The position numbers and the translations under genes are program-made. A stretch of 64,000 nt of DNA from contig CP071493.1 in NCBI GenBank assembly GCA_017354895.1, positions 3,782,001 through 3,846,000 on the forward strand. Direction: 5' to 3'. The notes under the pieces are model-generated. The model was not told the origin of the DNA. It made no database searches and saw only the letters and a list, made by a program, of their open reading frames with translations. Every line of letters starts with the position of its first letter. Within the stretch, counting starts at the first letter, position 1. Positions 30,642-40,491 of this stretch are shown here, piece by piece. The stretch comes from Podospora comata (lineage: Eukaryota > Ascomycota > Sordariomycetes > Sordariales > Podosporaceae).

Positions 30642-33600
30642 TCACCCCCCCCCTTTCACCCTCTTCACCTGCCTCTTAACAGCAACTCTCGCCATAAAAC
30701 TCTCCTTTTTATCCCCCTTCCTTGCCGAGCCCTCGGGCTTTTTGACCAAGTATGTCCCCGTCGGCGTACCACTCACCCTCGAAAACAACCTCACATGGTT
30801 CGAAGCAGGAGAAGACCTCATAATGGGCGTCACCGACGAAACAGACGGCGACAAGACAGCTAACTCGTCGTCTTCCGAGTCGGAGAGCAGAGACAGCACC
30901 CCCGAGCGACGTTTCCTTTTGGCGGTGGGGGTAATTGAGGATGAAACGGGGGGTGGTTTTGAGGTGGGGTCCTTGGTTGGTTTAGTCGAGGGTGCTGGTC
31001 GTTTTGATGTGGGCGTTTTGGTCGGTTTAGTCGAGGGTGCTGGTCGTTTTGATGTGGGCGTTTTGGTCGGTTTGGTGACGGTTGGTGTTGTTGTTGGCTT
31101 GACGGTGGTGGGTGGTGGTTTTGAGGCTGGGGTTTTGGCTGGTTCGGCGGCGGTTGGTGTGTTTGATATGGTGGATAATGGTGTGGTTGCTGGTATGGTG
31201 GGTGGTGTTGGTTTTGCCTTTGGGGGCCGGCCACGCGGTCTCCTCGGTGGTGTTGTAAGATACGAGGGCGTGGAAGGCCTGAGGTGAAAATCCCCTTTCC
31301 GTTGGGCTGGTTTGGATATCAATGGTGAAGATGTAATGGCGATGCTTTCTAGCGTCATATTGTTAATATTGTCGTGGGGGGTACCTGGCAGTGGTGACGA
31401 TGTCGTGTCCGTGACGGCCCCGTCCTGAGACTGGGACGACAGAGCCGGGACAGGGTCTGATATTTCGGCTGGCCCCGGAGAAGATGCAATGGGGGCAGAG
31501 TCCAACATCTCAGTATCTTGAGGCTGTAAAGATAGAGAAGCGATCGGTCCCAGCATCTCATCATCGGGGGCGCAGGATGACAGAGTTGGCGACTGAACCG
31601 TGTGATTTCGCGGGGTTTCTTCCTCCACAATTCCCATCTCACTTGACGGTTCAATATAAGAATCTGGTATTTCCAGCGTTGTCTCTTCGTCTCCATTAAA
31701 CGACAGACTTGGCGATGGTGGCCTCACATCGTCGTCGAGATCTTCCTGGGTCGAGAAACCGCCGATGGGATCAGAGTCTGGGATTTCGCCTCGCGGGTCT
31801 CTACCCCTGAAGGATGGTCTCCCTTTGCGTCTGTTTGGCCATGTCGTCTCCTCGCTGCCGATTGTGTAGAGAACTTCTGTTATTTGGGGCGGCCGAACCA
31901 TAATGTCTGGCATTGATGATTCTGTATCAATAATGGGTGGTGCTGGTTGCGGTGACGATTCTTTCAACTCTACCGCGACGCGTTCATCTTCACAGTTAAC
32001 CTGATTCTCCAGGCTCGAATCTTTTGGATTAAGATTTCCAGCGTCAGGCATCGGCACATCGTGTGGCTTGCCCGACGTATTTGTGTCGGAAGCCACGATG
32101 CCAAGTGGCTTGCGTAGAGTTTTCCGTAACAGACTTTCGTCCTTTTTGCGGCTTGCTCCTGCCTGCTTTTGTGGCTGCCGTTGCGTATTCTGCATGGGCT
32201 GATCTTCGTCGGACAGGTCGTATTCTGCATCCACTACATGCCGAGTAAACAGTTCTCCTGGCGTCTCCGGCTGGCCATTGGCTTCTATTTCACTTTCAGC
32301 AGCCGGGGGTCTGGTTGAGTGGTTTGTTTCTTTCTCCTCGGGCGCCAGAGGTATCATTGTTGCTGGTGGAACATTTTCCTCCCCATCCTTTTCCTGTGGA
32401 ATAGGATGGTCACCCTCGCTTTGCTCAGGCGTAACAGCCCTGTACGAGGAGATGTCCAGTGGAGTTTTGGCCACAATCTCCACCCGTAAACTTTGATTTC
32501 GCGGTTTCCTAGCGGACTTATGCTCTGAATCAGACACGTAGATATAGACATCTGGATCCTCGGCAGGTACTGAATCTTGAACTGGTGGTGGTCGTGACCG
32601 AACAGCCATCACCGTAGGCTTCTGTTCTGGAGTCTTCGGGCTCTCGGTTTCTACAAGCGTTGCAGTCGGTTCCGGTTTAGTTGTTGGAGAACTGATGTCG
32701 GCCGTCACAATCTCAACATCTGGCTGAACTCCGTCCGTCTTCGAAGGAGTACTCTCCGCCTCAGCCATCGCAACACCGTCCCGTGGCGGCGAAGGCGCTT
32801 TCGCCACATCCTTTTCCGCATCTTTATGCGCAGATTCTTTGGGTGTATCCGATCCAACCTTGGACTTTCTCTTTCCAGGTCCCCTCTTCTTCTTTTCCGG
32901 TCCCGTATCAGGCGGCGGCTTCGGTAACAGCAACTTCTGCTTTATCGGCGTCTCCGTCGTCTCCATACCCTTATCCTTCGTAAAAACCCCCAGAAAAACA
33001 TCGTCCTCATTATCACTCTGCTCATCCCTCGGCGCAGCAAGTGAAATCCGCTTCTTCTTCACCTGAGGCGCATCCGTCATCGCTGCAGGCCGGTATATAA
33101 ACGAAGGCGGCAGCGCCGGCGCCTGCCAAGTCGGATCGCTGGTCTGTAGATCGATCGGCGGTCCATATTCCACCGGCCACCCACTAAACCCTTCCATCTG
33201 TCCCGGAAACATCATACCCCCCCCCATCTGTCCCATCATCCCAGGCCACCCCCCAAACCCACCCCCCATCGCCAATTCCGACTGCCCCATCATCTGTGGA
33301 AGCATTACCCCCCCTCCCATATTCATCCCCATCATCTGCGGCAGCATCACATCCTGCCCCAGCCTCCTCAGACCTTGAGCATCTCCCACACCCTGAAGAA
33401 GCCTCTCCTCCTCATTATATTCCTCCCCCCCATTGCCCCCTCCATTCTCCCCCTCCCCATCCCCCTCATCCTCACTCTCGCCAACCAAAAGGTCACTCCC
33501 CCTCATCCCCTCAATATGCCCATTATTAACCACTATCCTCCCAGTCCTCAAATCAACCTCATCCCCCACCCCCTCAAAATCCCTCCCGTACCTCTCAAAG

Positions 33601-33794
33601 ATGCTCTCAAACGCCGTCTTGAGCTTGTTTACCGCCCGCTGTCTCGACCGTTCCAGCCTCGCATTCGGATCCCGTCTCGCGTTGACTTCTGACGGCAGCG
33701 ATAAGAGTTCGTCTTCTAGTGGATCCTCCTCTACTTCTAGGGGGTTGTTGTTCAACGAAAGGCGGGGGCGCTTACTCGGAGGGGGGCACTCCAT
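30642..33794 (-). CDS. scm3: Scm3/HJURP-type CENP-A chaperone
   Basis: A single exon of 1050 aa. Scm3 binds the centromeric histone H3 variant with H4 and deposits it at centromeres. The Scm3 domain is at about 40-105: ARLERSRQRAVNKLKTAFES, IFERYGRDFEGVGDEVDLRT, then GRIVVNNGHIEGMRGS, which is the family signature. The rest is long and disordered: an acidic/Gly-rich stretch, a Met/Gly-rich segment (about 155-215), many Ser/Thr-Pro sites, an AT-hook-like PRRPRGRPPKAK (about 883), and a Thr/Pro/Lys-rich array with repeated TKTPTSKRPAPS units. It ends in a basic tail. Filamentous ascomycete Scm3 proteins are much longer than the roughly 223-residue budding yeast protein, so the length is not alarming. 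It lies tail-to-tail with TFIIS. Confidence 0.88.
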   Translation of the reverse strand: MECPPPSKRPRLSLNNNPLEVEEDPLEDELLSLPSEVNARRDPNARLERSRQRAVNKLKTAFESIFERYGRDFEGVGDEVDLRTGRIVVNNGHIEGMRGSDLLVGESEDEGDGEGENGGGNGGEEYNEEERLLQGVGDAQGLRRLGQDVMLPQMMGMNMGGGVMLPQMMGQSELAMGGGFGGWPGMMGQMGGGMMFPGQMEGFSGWPVEYGPPIDLQTSDPTWQAPALPPSFIYRPAAMTDAPQVKKKRISLAAPRDEQSDNEDDVFLGVFTKDKGMETTETPIKQKLLLPKPPPDTGPEKKKRGPGKRKSKVGSDTPKESAHKDAEKDVAKAPSPPRDGVAMAEAESTPSKTDGVQPDVEIVTADISSPTTKPEPTATLVETESPKTPEQKPTVMAVRSRPPPVQDSVPAEDPDVYIYVSDSEHKSARKPRNQSLRVEIVAKTPLDISSYRAVTPEQSEGDHPIPQEKDGEENVPPATMIPLAPEEKETNHSTRPPAAESEIEANGQPETPGELFTRHVVDAEYDLSDEDQPMQNTQRQPQKQAGASRKKDESLLRKTLRKPLGIVASDTNTSGKPHDVPMPDAGNLNPKDSSLENQVNCEDERVAVELKESSPQPAPPIIDTESSMPDIMVRPPQITEVLYTIGSEETTWPNRRKGRPSFRGRDPRGEIPDSDPIGGFSTQEDLDDDVRPPSPSLSFNGDEETTLEIPDSYIEPSSEMGIVEEETPRNHTVQSPTLSSCAPDDEMLGPIASLSLQPQDTEMLDSAPIASSPGPAEISDPVPALSSQSQDGAVTDTTSSPLPGTPHDNINNMTLESIAITSSPLISKPAQRKGDFHLRPSTPSYLTTPPRRPRGRPPKAKPTPPTIPATTPLSTISNTPTAAEPAKTPASKPPPTTVKPTTTPTVTKPTKTPTSKRPAPSTKPTKTPTSKRPAPSTKPTKDPTSKPPPVSSSITPTAKRKRRSGVLSLLSDSEDDELAVLSPSVSSVTPIMRSSPASNHVRLFSRVSGTPTGTYLVKKPEGSARKGDKKESFMARVAVKRQVKRVKGGG
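30977..31066. repeat. 45-bp tandem repeat in the Scm3 coding sequence
   Basis: Two near-identical 45-bp units (30977-31021 and 31022-31066, differing at about one base), followed by a partial third. They encode a 15-residue Lys/Thr/Pro/Ser unit (TKTPTSKRPAPSTKP phase) in the Scm3 C-terminal region. Confidence 0.9.
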
Positions 33795-34119
33795 CGTGGT
33801 AGTCGCATATCGTGGTGGACGCTGGGGTCGGGTGTGGTGGTGTCGCAGAGTGGAATTGGCCGATTGGTAGTCACGGATCTTGGGTTGTCATATCCGAGAA
33901 GGGGACGTCTCGCGCGCGCTGCAGCCACCCGTCGAGTCGTCGGTCGCGAAATTTAAACTTCAGTTAATTACTCCTCGAAACCTTGAAAGTGACATGCTGC
34001 TCAGCGGAAATCAATTGGGAATTGATTGTTAACCGAGCAACGCGTGGGGCAAGTAATGGTCAGTGCGCGCTGAGCTTAATCCAGCACGGCCCCCCTTTTT
34101 GCTATTCATACAAGACTTT
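33795..34119. other. Intergenic: Scm3 promoter
   Basis: 325 bp between the Scm3 start and the 3' end of the next minus-strand gene. Nothing further is seen. Confidence 0.6.
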
Positions 34120-35808
34120 TTATACAGTAAACATCACAGTAGCATTCTTATACCACGTCAGCAGCGGATTCTCCCCGCTCTTTGTCTCCGTCTCCTCCAA
34201 ATACGCCCACCTCCGCATGAACTCCTCGTGAGACAACGACCGCGTCAGTTTGCCCGTAATAGCCTGGTACATCGCTTCCGACGTCTGAAAGTCAGTAGGA
34301 AACATGATGTCAAAGTACCCTTGATGAACCTAGAAACGCATCAGTATGTTTTGCCTGTCGTCAAACTGAACAGCACATCACTCACCAAAGGCGTCGAAAC
34401 CGGCACCGGCCTCCTCTGATACCTCGTCTGCACAATCGGCGCATTCAACCCCTTGATCGCCCCCGGCAACCAGTGGAAATCACTCGTCAGCAGCCGATGC
34501 GCAGGGAAATACTTCCCCAACACGTCAAAAAACTGCATCAACCTCGTCGGGATGTACTCCTGCTCGCTCAAGTTCCCAGGCAAGGGCCTCTGCTGAGACA
34601 GCCACTTGCCAAACCTGCTTGTGGGGTACGGCACCTTGTACCTCCCGTCCGTAGCCACATCCCTCACGCGGAAGAAGCGGGCCGTGACTGGGTCCAAATT
34701 GCGACTGTAGAACTCGTAGTAGTCTCCCTTCCCATCGATCAAGACGGTTCCTTGAAGGGGAGCTTCGGTGGCCATGTCATACCGGACAACATCATGCGCA
34801 AAGTTGTCAAACACTTCAAAGGCGAGGAAGAAACATGGCGACGGCACTTTGGTCTTCCAGTCAAAGATGGACTGGTTGATGATTTCGACTTTTTGGGCGT
34901 GTCCACGAGCGTGGCTGTTTTTCAAGAGGTGGTTGTTTTGAATCGTGGCGAGCTGGGTGGAAATTTCAATGATTTTATACTGAGTGCGAGCATAGACGGC
35001 CGGGTCCACATCGCGAATGTAGTCTAGGATGTTGAGCATCAGGGTACCACGACCGGCACCCATTTCGTAAATGATCAAATCATGGTAGGGATAGGTGGTG
35101 AGTTTGTAGTTTGCGATCAGGTACCGGGCGATCGCTTCACCATAGTAAGGGCGGAAGAGTTCGGTAGGGGTATACCACAGCTGGCGTGTATCGGTTGGAG
35201 AGACGGCGTCGAGGGCGTCTTCGAATTCGACGTAGCGTTTTGAAAGAATAGTTTGGAAATCGATTTCGTCGTGGAGGGAGGGGAAGTTGAAGGGCTCGCC
35301 GGGGGAGAAGATGACAACTTGTTTGGAGAAGTAACCGTAGTTGGGGTTGTACAGACTGTCTGGAGGATATGTCAGCTGTGCACAAACAGATGTAGGTACT
35401 TTCCCAATAGAACCAACCTTCAACAAAGTCCCGCATCAGCATCTTTACCCGGCGTGGCCGTTCCTTTCTGCTTCGGAGCTCATCGGCAGTGACCAGGGGG
35501 TAGCTCTCGAACTCCTTGGACATGTCCTCCTGAAACACCTCGCTCCGTTGTTGCCAGTTACTTTCATTGTGTGGATTCTTTGAAGATTCTCCTCCTCTAC
35601 CGCGAGCCACATAGTTTCGGTGTTGTTGTTGTTGTTGCTGTGGCGCACGACAATGTTGGTAATGTTGTTGAAGCTCCTGAGCTTGAAGCCGTTGACGTCT
35701 CACATTCCGCAGAGCTGTGGCCAGGGTCGCCAAGTTCCTTCGCGATTGGCAGGCAGGGTGATGTCTAAATAGCTGTCTAAACAAGTGAGTAACTGCAGGC
35801 GAGTCCAT
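34120..35808 (-). CDS. MidA/NDUFAF7-type SAM-dependent protein arginine methyltransferase
   Basis: Three exons, 35418-35808, 34386-35359 and 34120-34329, give 524 aa. NDUFAF7 dimethylates an arginine of the NDUFS2 subunit during assembly of mitochondrial complex I, consistent with a fungus that has complex I. The N-terminus is Arg/Gln/Ala-rich without acids, as in a mitochondrial presequence, and contains a Gln run (QQQQQQQ). The DUF185 core has [11 protein letters not shown]-region residues spliced to [14 protein letters not shown], then [14 protein letters not shown], the SAM-binding [14 protein letters not shown], and [18 protein letters not shown]. The last exon supplies [13 protein letters not shown] and [19 protein letters not shown]. 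Junctions keep frame (VE-D-SLYNPN; TPL-VHQGYF). The start at 35808 was chosen over an upstream in-frame Met because it begins the presequence-like segment. Confidence 0.9.
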
Positions 35809-36310
35809 TGTTCCGGAGTCTACCCTTAGAGGTCTGGTTGTGGCGTCGGTTGTGTCGTCGAGGGGTTTGGCGAGCTGTCCTGGACATTGAGCTCCATCCC
35901 TCCTTTGACAAGCAGCACCCGCGCAGTTCCCATTTTCGGGGGTCAACTTTTTGCGTTGGCCCGAGCTCCCATCATCAGCAGGGGTCTTCGACCTTCAACG
36001 GCCTGGATCTGGCGGGGTTTAAAAAAGCGGCCCCCACTGAATCTCACGACATTGGAACGTTGGACCAGGGTTGAGAATTGGCTTCTTGGCGACGAAGCTT
36101 GAAAGCTCTCAATGACATCAACTCTATTTTTCTCTTTTCACGGTAACATTTGCAATTAGCTCTGGAGCTTCTTTTCATTTTGGTTCCTGAAGCCCTTGAG
36201 CTTCTGGTTTCTTGTGTTTGCTCTTCGAGGATGTCTTTATAATCTGCTTCCTCCTCCTCATCATTTCATGACCCTCTCATGAAGCAATGAGATAGATACC
36301 CCAAGTCAAA
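35809..36310. other. Divergent promoter region, NDUFAF7-like / cysteine-synthase-like
   Basis: 502 bp between divergent starts. No gene or repeat is seen. Confidence 0.6.
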
Positions 36311-37693
36311 ATGTCTCTAAGCGACCACCCAAAAGCCTACGGCACCGCCGCCCTGACAGTAGCCTTCATAACCGGCATCTTCGTCACCCTCGGCTTCAAA
36401 GACCTCTACCCCGAACTCGAAAACCGCTACCAGCAACGTCTCAAACGCAACCGCCATGCCCGCAACTCGCTCGCCCGCTCCTCCACCGTCTCCTCCCGAC
36501 GAGACTCCTTCCTCTTCAGCGGCCCCGTCTCCCTCGAAGACCGGGAATCCACCTTCACCACCATCGACCGCGGCCTCGGCATAGTCGACGGCATAGCCGG
36601 CACGATAGGCAACACCCCCCTGGTCAAAATCCGCTCCCTCTCCGAAGCAACCGGCTGCGTCATCCTCGCCAAAGCAGAGTTCCTCAACGGCGCGGGGAAC
36701 TCCCCCAAGGACCGTGTAGCCCTAAACATGATTGAAGTCGCTGAGCAGCAAGGCCTCTTGGTCCCCAACAGAGGTGACACCATCTACGAAGGCACAGTAG
36801 GATCAACCGGTATCTCCCTCGCCGTCCTGGCCAGGGCGAAAGGGTACAAATGCCACATCTGCATGCCCTCCGACGTGGCGATTGAGAAATCTGAGCTCCT
36901 CCACCACTTGGGAGCTACGGTGGAACGTGTCACTCCTGCACCCATCACGGACCCAAAACACTTTGTCAACCTCGCCCGCCAGAGAGCAAAGGAACACACG
37001 TTGCGGACTGACACGGAAAGCCGCGGGTTTTTTGCCGATCAGTTTGAGTCGTTGGCTAATTACACGGCCCACATGAAGACCACGGGCCCGGAAATCTACG
37101 AGCAGACGGGCGGGCTTATTGATGCGTTTGTTGCTGGTGCTGGAACGGGGGGGACCATTTCGGGGGTGACGAAGTATTTAAAGGAAGAGAAGAAGCTGAC
37201 AAACCTCAAGGTTGTGCTTGCGGATCCTCAAGGGAGTGGGTTGTACAATAAGATTAGACATGGGGTGATGTACTCGCCCACGGAGAAGGAAGGGACGAGG
37301 AGGAGACAGCAGGTTGATACCATGGTGGAGGGGATTGGGATTAACAGGATTACCGAAAACTTTGAGTCTGCCAGGTCGCTCATCGACGACGCCGTAAGGG
37401 TGACGGATATCCAAGCTCTTAAAATGGCGAGGTGGTTGGTGGAGCATGATGGGATTTTTGTCGGGAGTTCGAGCGCGGTCAACTGTGTTGCAGCGGTGAT
37501 GACGGCGCTGAAGATGCCGAAGGGGAGTCAGGTTGTGACTATTTTGTGTGATAGTGGGAGTAGGCATTTGAGCAAGTTTTGGAAGAGCGTGGGGGAGTTG
37601 GGGTTGGAGGTTAATGGGGAGGATGAGGAGAGGGGGGGGGAGGGGGAGGGTGACATTGTTGAGGTTTTGGGGTTGGGGAAGGGGAGGCAGTAA
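36311..37693 (+). CDS. Membrane-anchored cysteine-synthase-like PLP enzyme (Mcy1/cysteine synthase 2 type)
   Basis: A single exon of 460 aa. It is a fold-type II PLP enzyme related to O-acetylserine sulfhydrylase. A hydrophobic N-terminal segment (about 10-28, AALTVAFITGIFVTLGF) followed by a basic region predicts membrane anchoring; the yeast relative Mcy1 (YGR012W) is in the mitochondrial outer membrane. The PLP lysine is in GAGNSPKDRVALNM, where canonical enzymes have PGGSVKDR; the lysine is kept but the preceding residues differ, as is usual for this subgroup. Other motifs are IGNTPLVKI, EGTVGSTGISLA (substrate loop, TSGNTG in classical enzymes) and the phosphate-binding GAGTGGTISGV. The C-terminus is a Glu/Gly-rich tail. 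True sulfhydrylase activity is unproven for this subgroup. Confidence 0.9.
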   Translation: MSLSDHPKAYGTAALTVAFITGIFVTLGFKDLYPELENRYQQRLKRNRHARNSLARSSTVSSRRDSFLFSGPVSLEDRESTFTTIDRGLGIVDGIAGTIGNTPLVKIRSLSEATGCVILAKAEFLNGAGNSPKDRVALNMIEVAEQQGLLVPNRGDTIYEGTVGSTGISLAVLARAKGYKCHICMPSDVAIEKSELLHHLGATVERVTPAPITDPKHFVNLARQRAKEHTLRTDTESRGFFADQFESLANYTAHMKTTGPEIYEQTGGLIDAFVAGAGTGGTISGVTKYLKEEKKLTNLKVVLADPQGSGLYNKIRHGVMYSPTEKEGTRRRQQVDTMVEGIGINRITENFESARSLIDDAVRVTDIQALKMARWLVEHDGIFVGSSSAVNCVAAVMTALKMPKGSQVVTILCDSGSRHLSKFWKSVGELGLEVNGEDEERGGEGEGDIVEVLGLGKGRQ

Positions 37694-38039
37694 GTAGAAA
37701 ATGGTGTATGTGAGGGATGCAGATGTGAGAATGATGATACCCCTTGTTCATTGTGTGTGTATATGTGGCACAACGTTGACTGTGAACAGAAAGATGAGTA
37801 AAAAAATACGACTCTTGTTCTTCAGTCATTAGCTAGGCATTAGTTCTCAAAACTCTCGGCCTCACCACAAATATCACTAATACTCCCGGCTTTCTCTTCA
37901 ACATTAACCATTATATTATTCCTTTATATTTTTCAATATGTATTCTCAAAATAATCCACAATAATCTACAAAATCATGCCACCCAACTTTGTATAAGGAC
38001 GACACCACCCAAAAATGCATTTTTGCCCCCCATTTATTT
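37694..38039. other. Intergenic, convergent 3' flanks
   Basis: 346 bp between the cysteine-synthase-like stop and the stop of the minus-strand secreted protein. It is AT-richer than its neighbours. No gene is seen. Confidence 0.6.
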
Positions 38040-39278
38040 TCACTCAACATAGTTCCCTTTGTGATCCCTATGACCGCTTTGACGATGTCTTCCCTCATGA
38101 TCCACCCACACGTGGAAAGGTTCGTTATCATGCTGTTTCCTTCCGTGATTGGACTCCCTGTGATGAGCGTTGTTTCTTTGCGTCTGCTGATAATCTCCAC
38201 CATGACGACTGCCATTGTTGAATCCCTCACGATGATGCCGCCCGTTGCCACTACGGTCGTCGTCATACCGCTGCTGGCCATAACCATGGCGACCGTTGCT
38301 GTTGTAACCTTTCTCACCAAAGTGGTAGCCGTTGTCTCCACCGCGGTTTCCTCCGCGGTTATTGCCATATCCACCAGGAAACTCACCGCTGGGTAGGAAG
38401 CCGGGTTGTACTCTAGGACGATCAGATTGCTGCTGCTGCTGTTGCTGAGGGCGGTGGTGGTAATCAGGACGAGGTTGTGGATATTGAGCTTCGCGGTGAG
38501 GACGTTGAGGTTGGTGCTGCTGTCCCTGCTGTCCCTGCTGTCCCTGCTGTCCCTGCTGTCCCTGTTGCCCCTGTTGCCCCTGCTGCCCCTGACGTCCACG
38601 ATACTCCCCCTCTTCATACCTCTGAGACCCGTAATTCGGTCTAGGCCAATACCCAGAAAACTTCGGCCTCCCCTGACGCCTCGCCCCCCCTTCCTCCTCC
38701 TCCTCCTGCTCCTCCTCCTTCTTCTTTTCCTTCTCAGGCTTCTTCTTCCTCTCCTTCCCTCCCCACCTCCACTTCTTTGCTTCATCCTTCCCACCTTTCC
38801 ACTTCCACTCCTTCTCGCCCCATTTCCACCCCTTCCCCTTTTTTACTCCCTCCTCCTCCTCCTCCCTCTCCTCCTTCTCCTCCTCCTTTTTCTTCCCCTG
38901 CCTATGCACACTATGATCACTCTTATCAACCGTGATTGGATCACAAACACTAATCCCAATACAAATGATATTTTGCGGTTTCTGGTTGTCATTCTTCTTC
39001 TGGCTGCTGTTCTTGCTGTTGGCTGCCCGCTCGGCTAGGCGGTCGATAAGCCGGTCGATGAGGGCGTCTAGGTTTGGGTCTTCCATGTTCTTGTCCTCTA
39101 AGACTTTTATTTTTGTGAGGAGGGATTGGATTTCGGAATCAAAGGCGGGGTCGGGGGGAAGGTTTTGGGAGTGGTAGTTTGAGATGGCTCGGGAGGCGGT
39201 TAAGGAGGGGGAGAGGGCGATGGGGGTGGCAAGGATGGGGAGGGGGAGGAGGAGGGTGAGGAGGGTTTGGGTGCGCAT
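38040..39278 (-). CDS. Unrecognised secreted low-complexity protein with GQQ repeats
   Basis: A single exon of 412 aa; I do not recognise a family. The ATG at 39278 gives a clear signal peptide (MRTQTLLTLLLPLPILATP). A short helical region with Leu/Ile spacing follows (about 48-90, DALIDRLIDRLAERAANS). Next come IICIGISVCDPITV with two Cys, a very charged Lys/Glu segment (about 120-215) holding Trp-rich units (KGWKWGEKEWKWKGG, KKWRWGGKE), a (GQQ)8-9 array, a Pro/His/Gln segment with seven Gln in a row, and a Gly/Asn/Arg/His-rich tail. The compositional bias and tandem codon repeats suggest an extracellular-matrix or wall protein, but function is unknown. Open frames in the other registers and on the other strand are by-products of the repeats. 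Confidence 0.7.
   Translation of the reverse strand: MRTQTLLTLLLPLPILATPIALSPSLTASRAISNYHSQNLPPDPAFDSEIQSLLTKIKVLEDKNMEDPNLDALIDRLIDRLAERAANSKNSSQKKNDNQKPQNIICIGISVCDPITVDKSDHSVHRQGKKKEEEKEEREEEEEGVKKGKGWKWGEKEWKWKGGKDEAKKWRWGGKERKKKPEKEKKKEEEQEEEEEGGARRQGRPKFSGYWPRPNYGSQRYEEGEYRGRQGQQGQQGQQGQQGQQGQQGQQGQQHQPQRPHREAQYPQPRPDYHHRPQQQQQQQSDRPRVQPGFLPSGEFPGGYGNNRGGNRGGDNGYHFGEKGYNSNGRHGYGQQRYDDDRSGNGRHHREGFNNGSRHGGDYQQTQRNNAHHRESNHGRKQHDNEPFHVWVDHEGRHRQSGHRDHKGNYVE
38516..38590. repeat. 9-bp tandem repeat encoding GQQ
   Basis: About eight copies of a CCCTGCTGT unit (later copies CCCTGTTGC). On the minus strand it encodes Gly-Gln-Gln triplets of the secreted protein. Copies at the left are identical, a mark of recent slippage. 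Confidence 0.92.
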
Positions 39279-40491
39279 GGTTGGGGGATGGGTGGTGTGG
39301 TGAGTCGGGGTGGGCTGGTGGTTTGAAAGCTGCTGGAGGTGTATTATACTGACATCTTTGATCTCTGCTCTGGGAATGTTCTGTTTTAACATCTGAATGT
39401 CATCTCCGAGCGTTTAGACATATATCTTCAACGGCTATTTAACCTCCATCTCCGTTGTCAACGCCAGTAACGGCAAAGCCGCCTTCACCGTGTCGCGAGC
39501 ATGACACCTCCAGAGCTAACGGTCGTCGTGACCTTTTGATAACGATTCAACGGCCATCCCAACGTCCCCAACAGTCGTCCCGTTGCCAGGCGACCACAAC
39601 CTTGGGTCGGAAAGGCGAGGGCACTGAATCGAGGTTATTACCAAGCGAGCAAGATTCTGAAATCGTTGCCGGACAAAAGTCAAATTTATTTCTGGTCCTG
39701 GCGCCAGAATAAGGTGAAGAAAATGGCTCAACTCTTGACTGATAGATGTGACAGATCACTGGGGAAGAATCCTCGCCGGTGTGGACTATGTATGCTCAGG
39801 GACTCATGCCAAGCCGTTCGCTCTTGCCAAACATGTCTTGCCCCTTCACAAGGCATGTGGAGAAAGGATAGCGGTCCTGGGCGGTTCTAATCGAGGCAGG
39901 AGCGGTCCGTATGCAGATCTATAGACAGACGTTCATGATGACACCTGCACTCTAGCAACACTTATTCATCTTGCAAAGACACTTGTCAACTATCATCTTG
40001 ACGGACATCCCTTTTGAGAGCTCCGTCTCATATCTGGCATGTGGCCATTCTTTCAATACGAGCTGTTGTATCGCCCTGTTGGTGATGATTAGGGACGGAC
40101 TCCTCGTTCAACCCAGTTAGACCAGTTTTTGAGTCATACCAGATGCCCCAGATCATCGATGCTCTCGACTGTGAGCTCACCCACCTTTCACCGTCCCAGA
40201 CCCGTTCAGCCCCAGACTCTCACCCAACGATTCAGCCCCCGCCGTTCACATACTAACATGATTCGAGAAGCGTGCTATTCCCCTGAATCGGTCTTGATCA
40301 TCGTTGACCAAAGACGGTGAAGACCATGATTATGATGAGGCAAAAACGTTGCAACCCCGTAGCCCGTTGATGTATAAAGTGATAGTTGACACCCTCTCAA
40401 TCAGCAGCACCCTCTCAACTCATCCACCGGCTTCCATCCGCCTTCGTTCCCTAAAGACAAGAAAACACGCTCATTAGCTTCCATCTTCGAT
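39279..40491. other. Divergent promoter region between two secreted-protein genes
   Basis: 1.21 kb between divergent starts. It holds a TATA box for the right-hand gene (40373-40378). Short ORFs at 39455-39712, 39666-39890 and 40129-40320 show no recognisable product. Confidence 0.55.
40373..40378 (+). promoter_or_regulatory. TATA box upstream of the Kex2-site secreted protein gene
   Basis: TATAAA lies 119 bp before the ATG at 40492 and is followed by a CT-rich leader, a normal fungal core-promoter arrangement. Found by eye. Confidence 0.5.

Noticed and set aside
37946-38794. 282-codon minus-strand frame with RDS repeats overlapping the GQQ protein
   Set aside because: The 9-bp repeat keeps all registers open. 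The other frame has the signal peptide and a sensible start.
38406-39038. 210-codon plus-strand Leu-rich frame
   Set aside because: Complement of Lys/Glu/Gln repeat codons of the minus-strand gene; pure compositional artefact.
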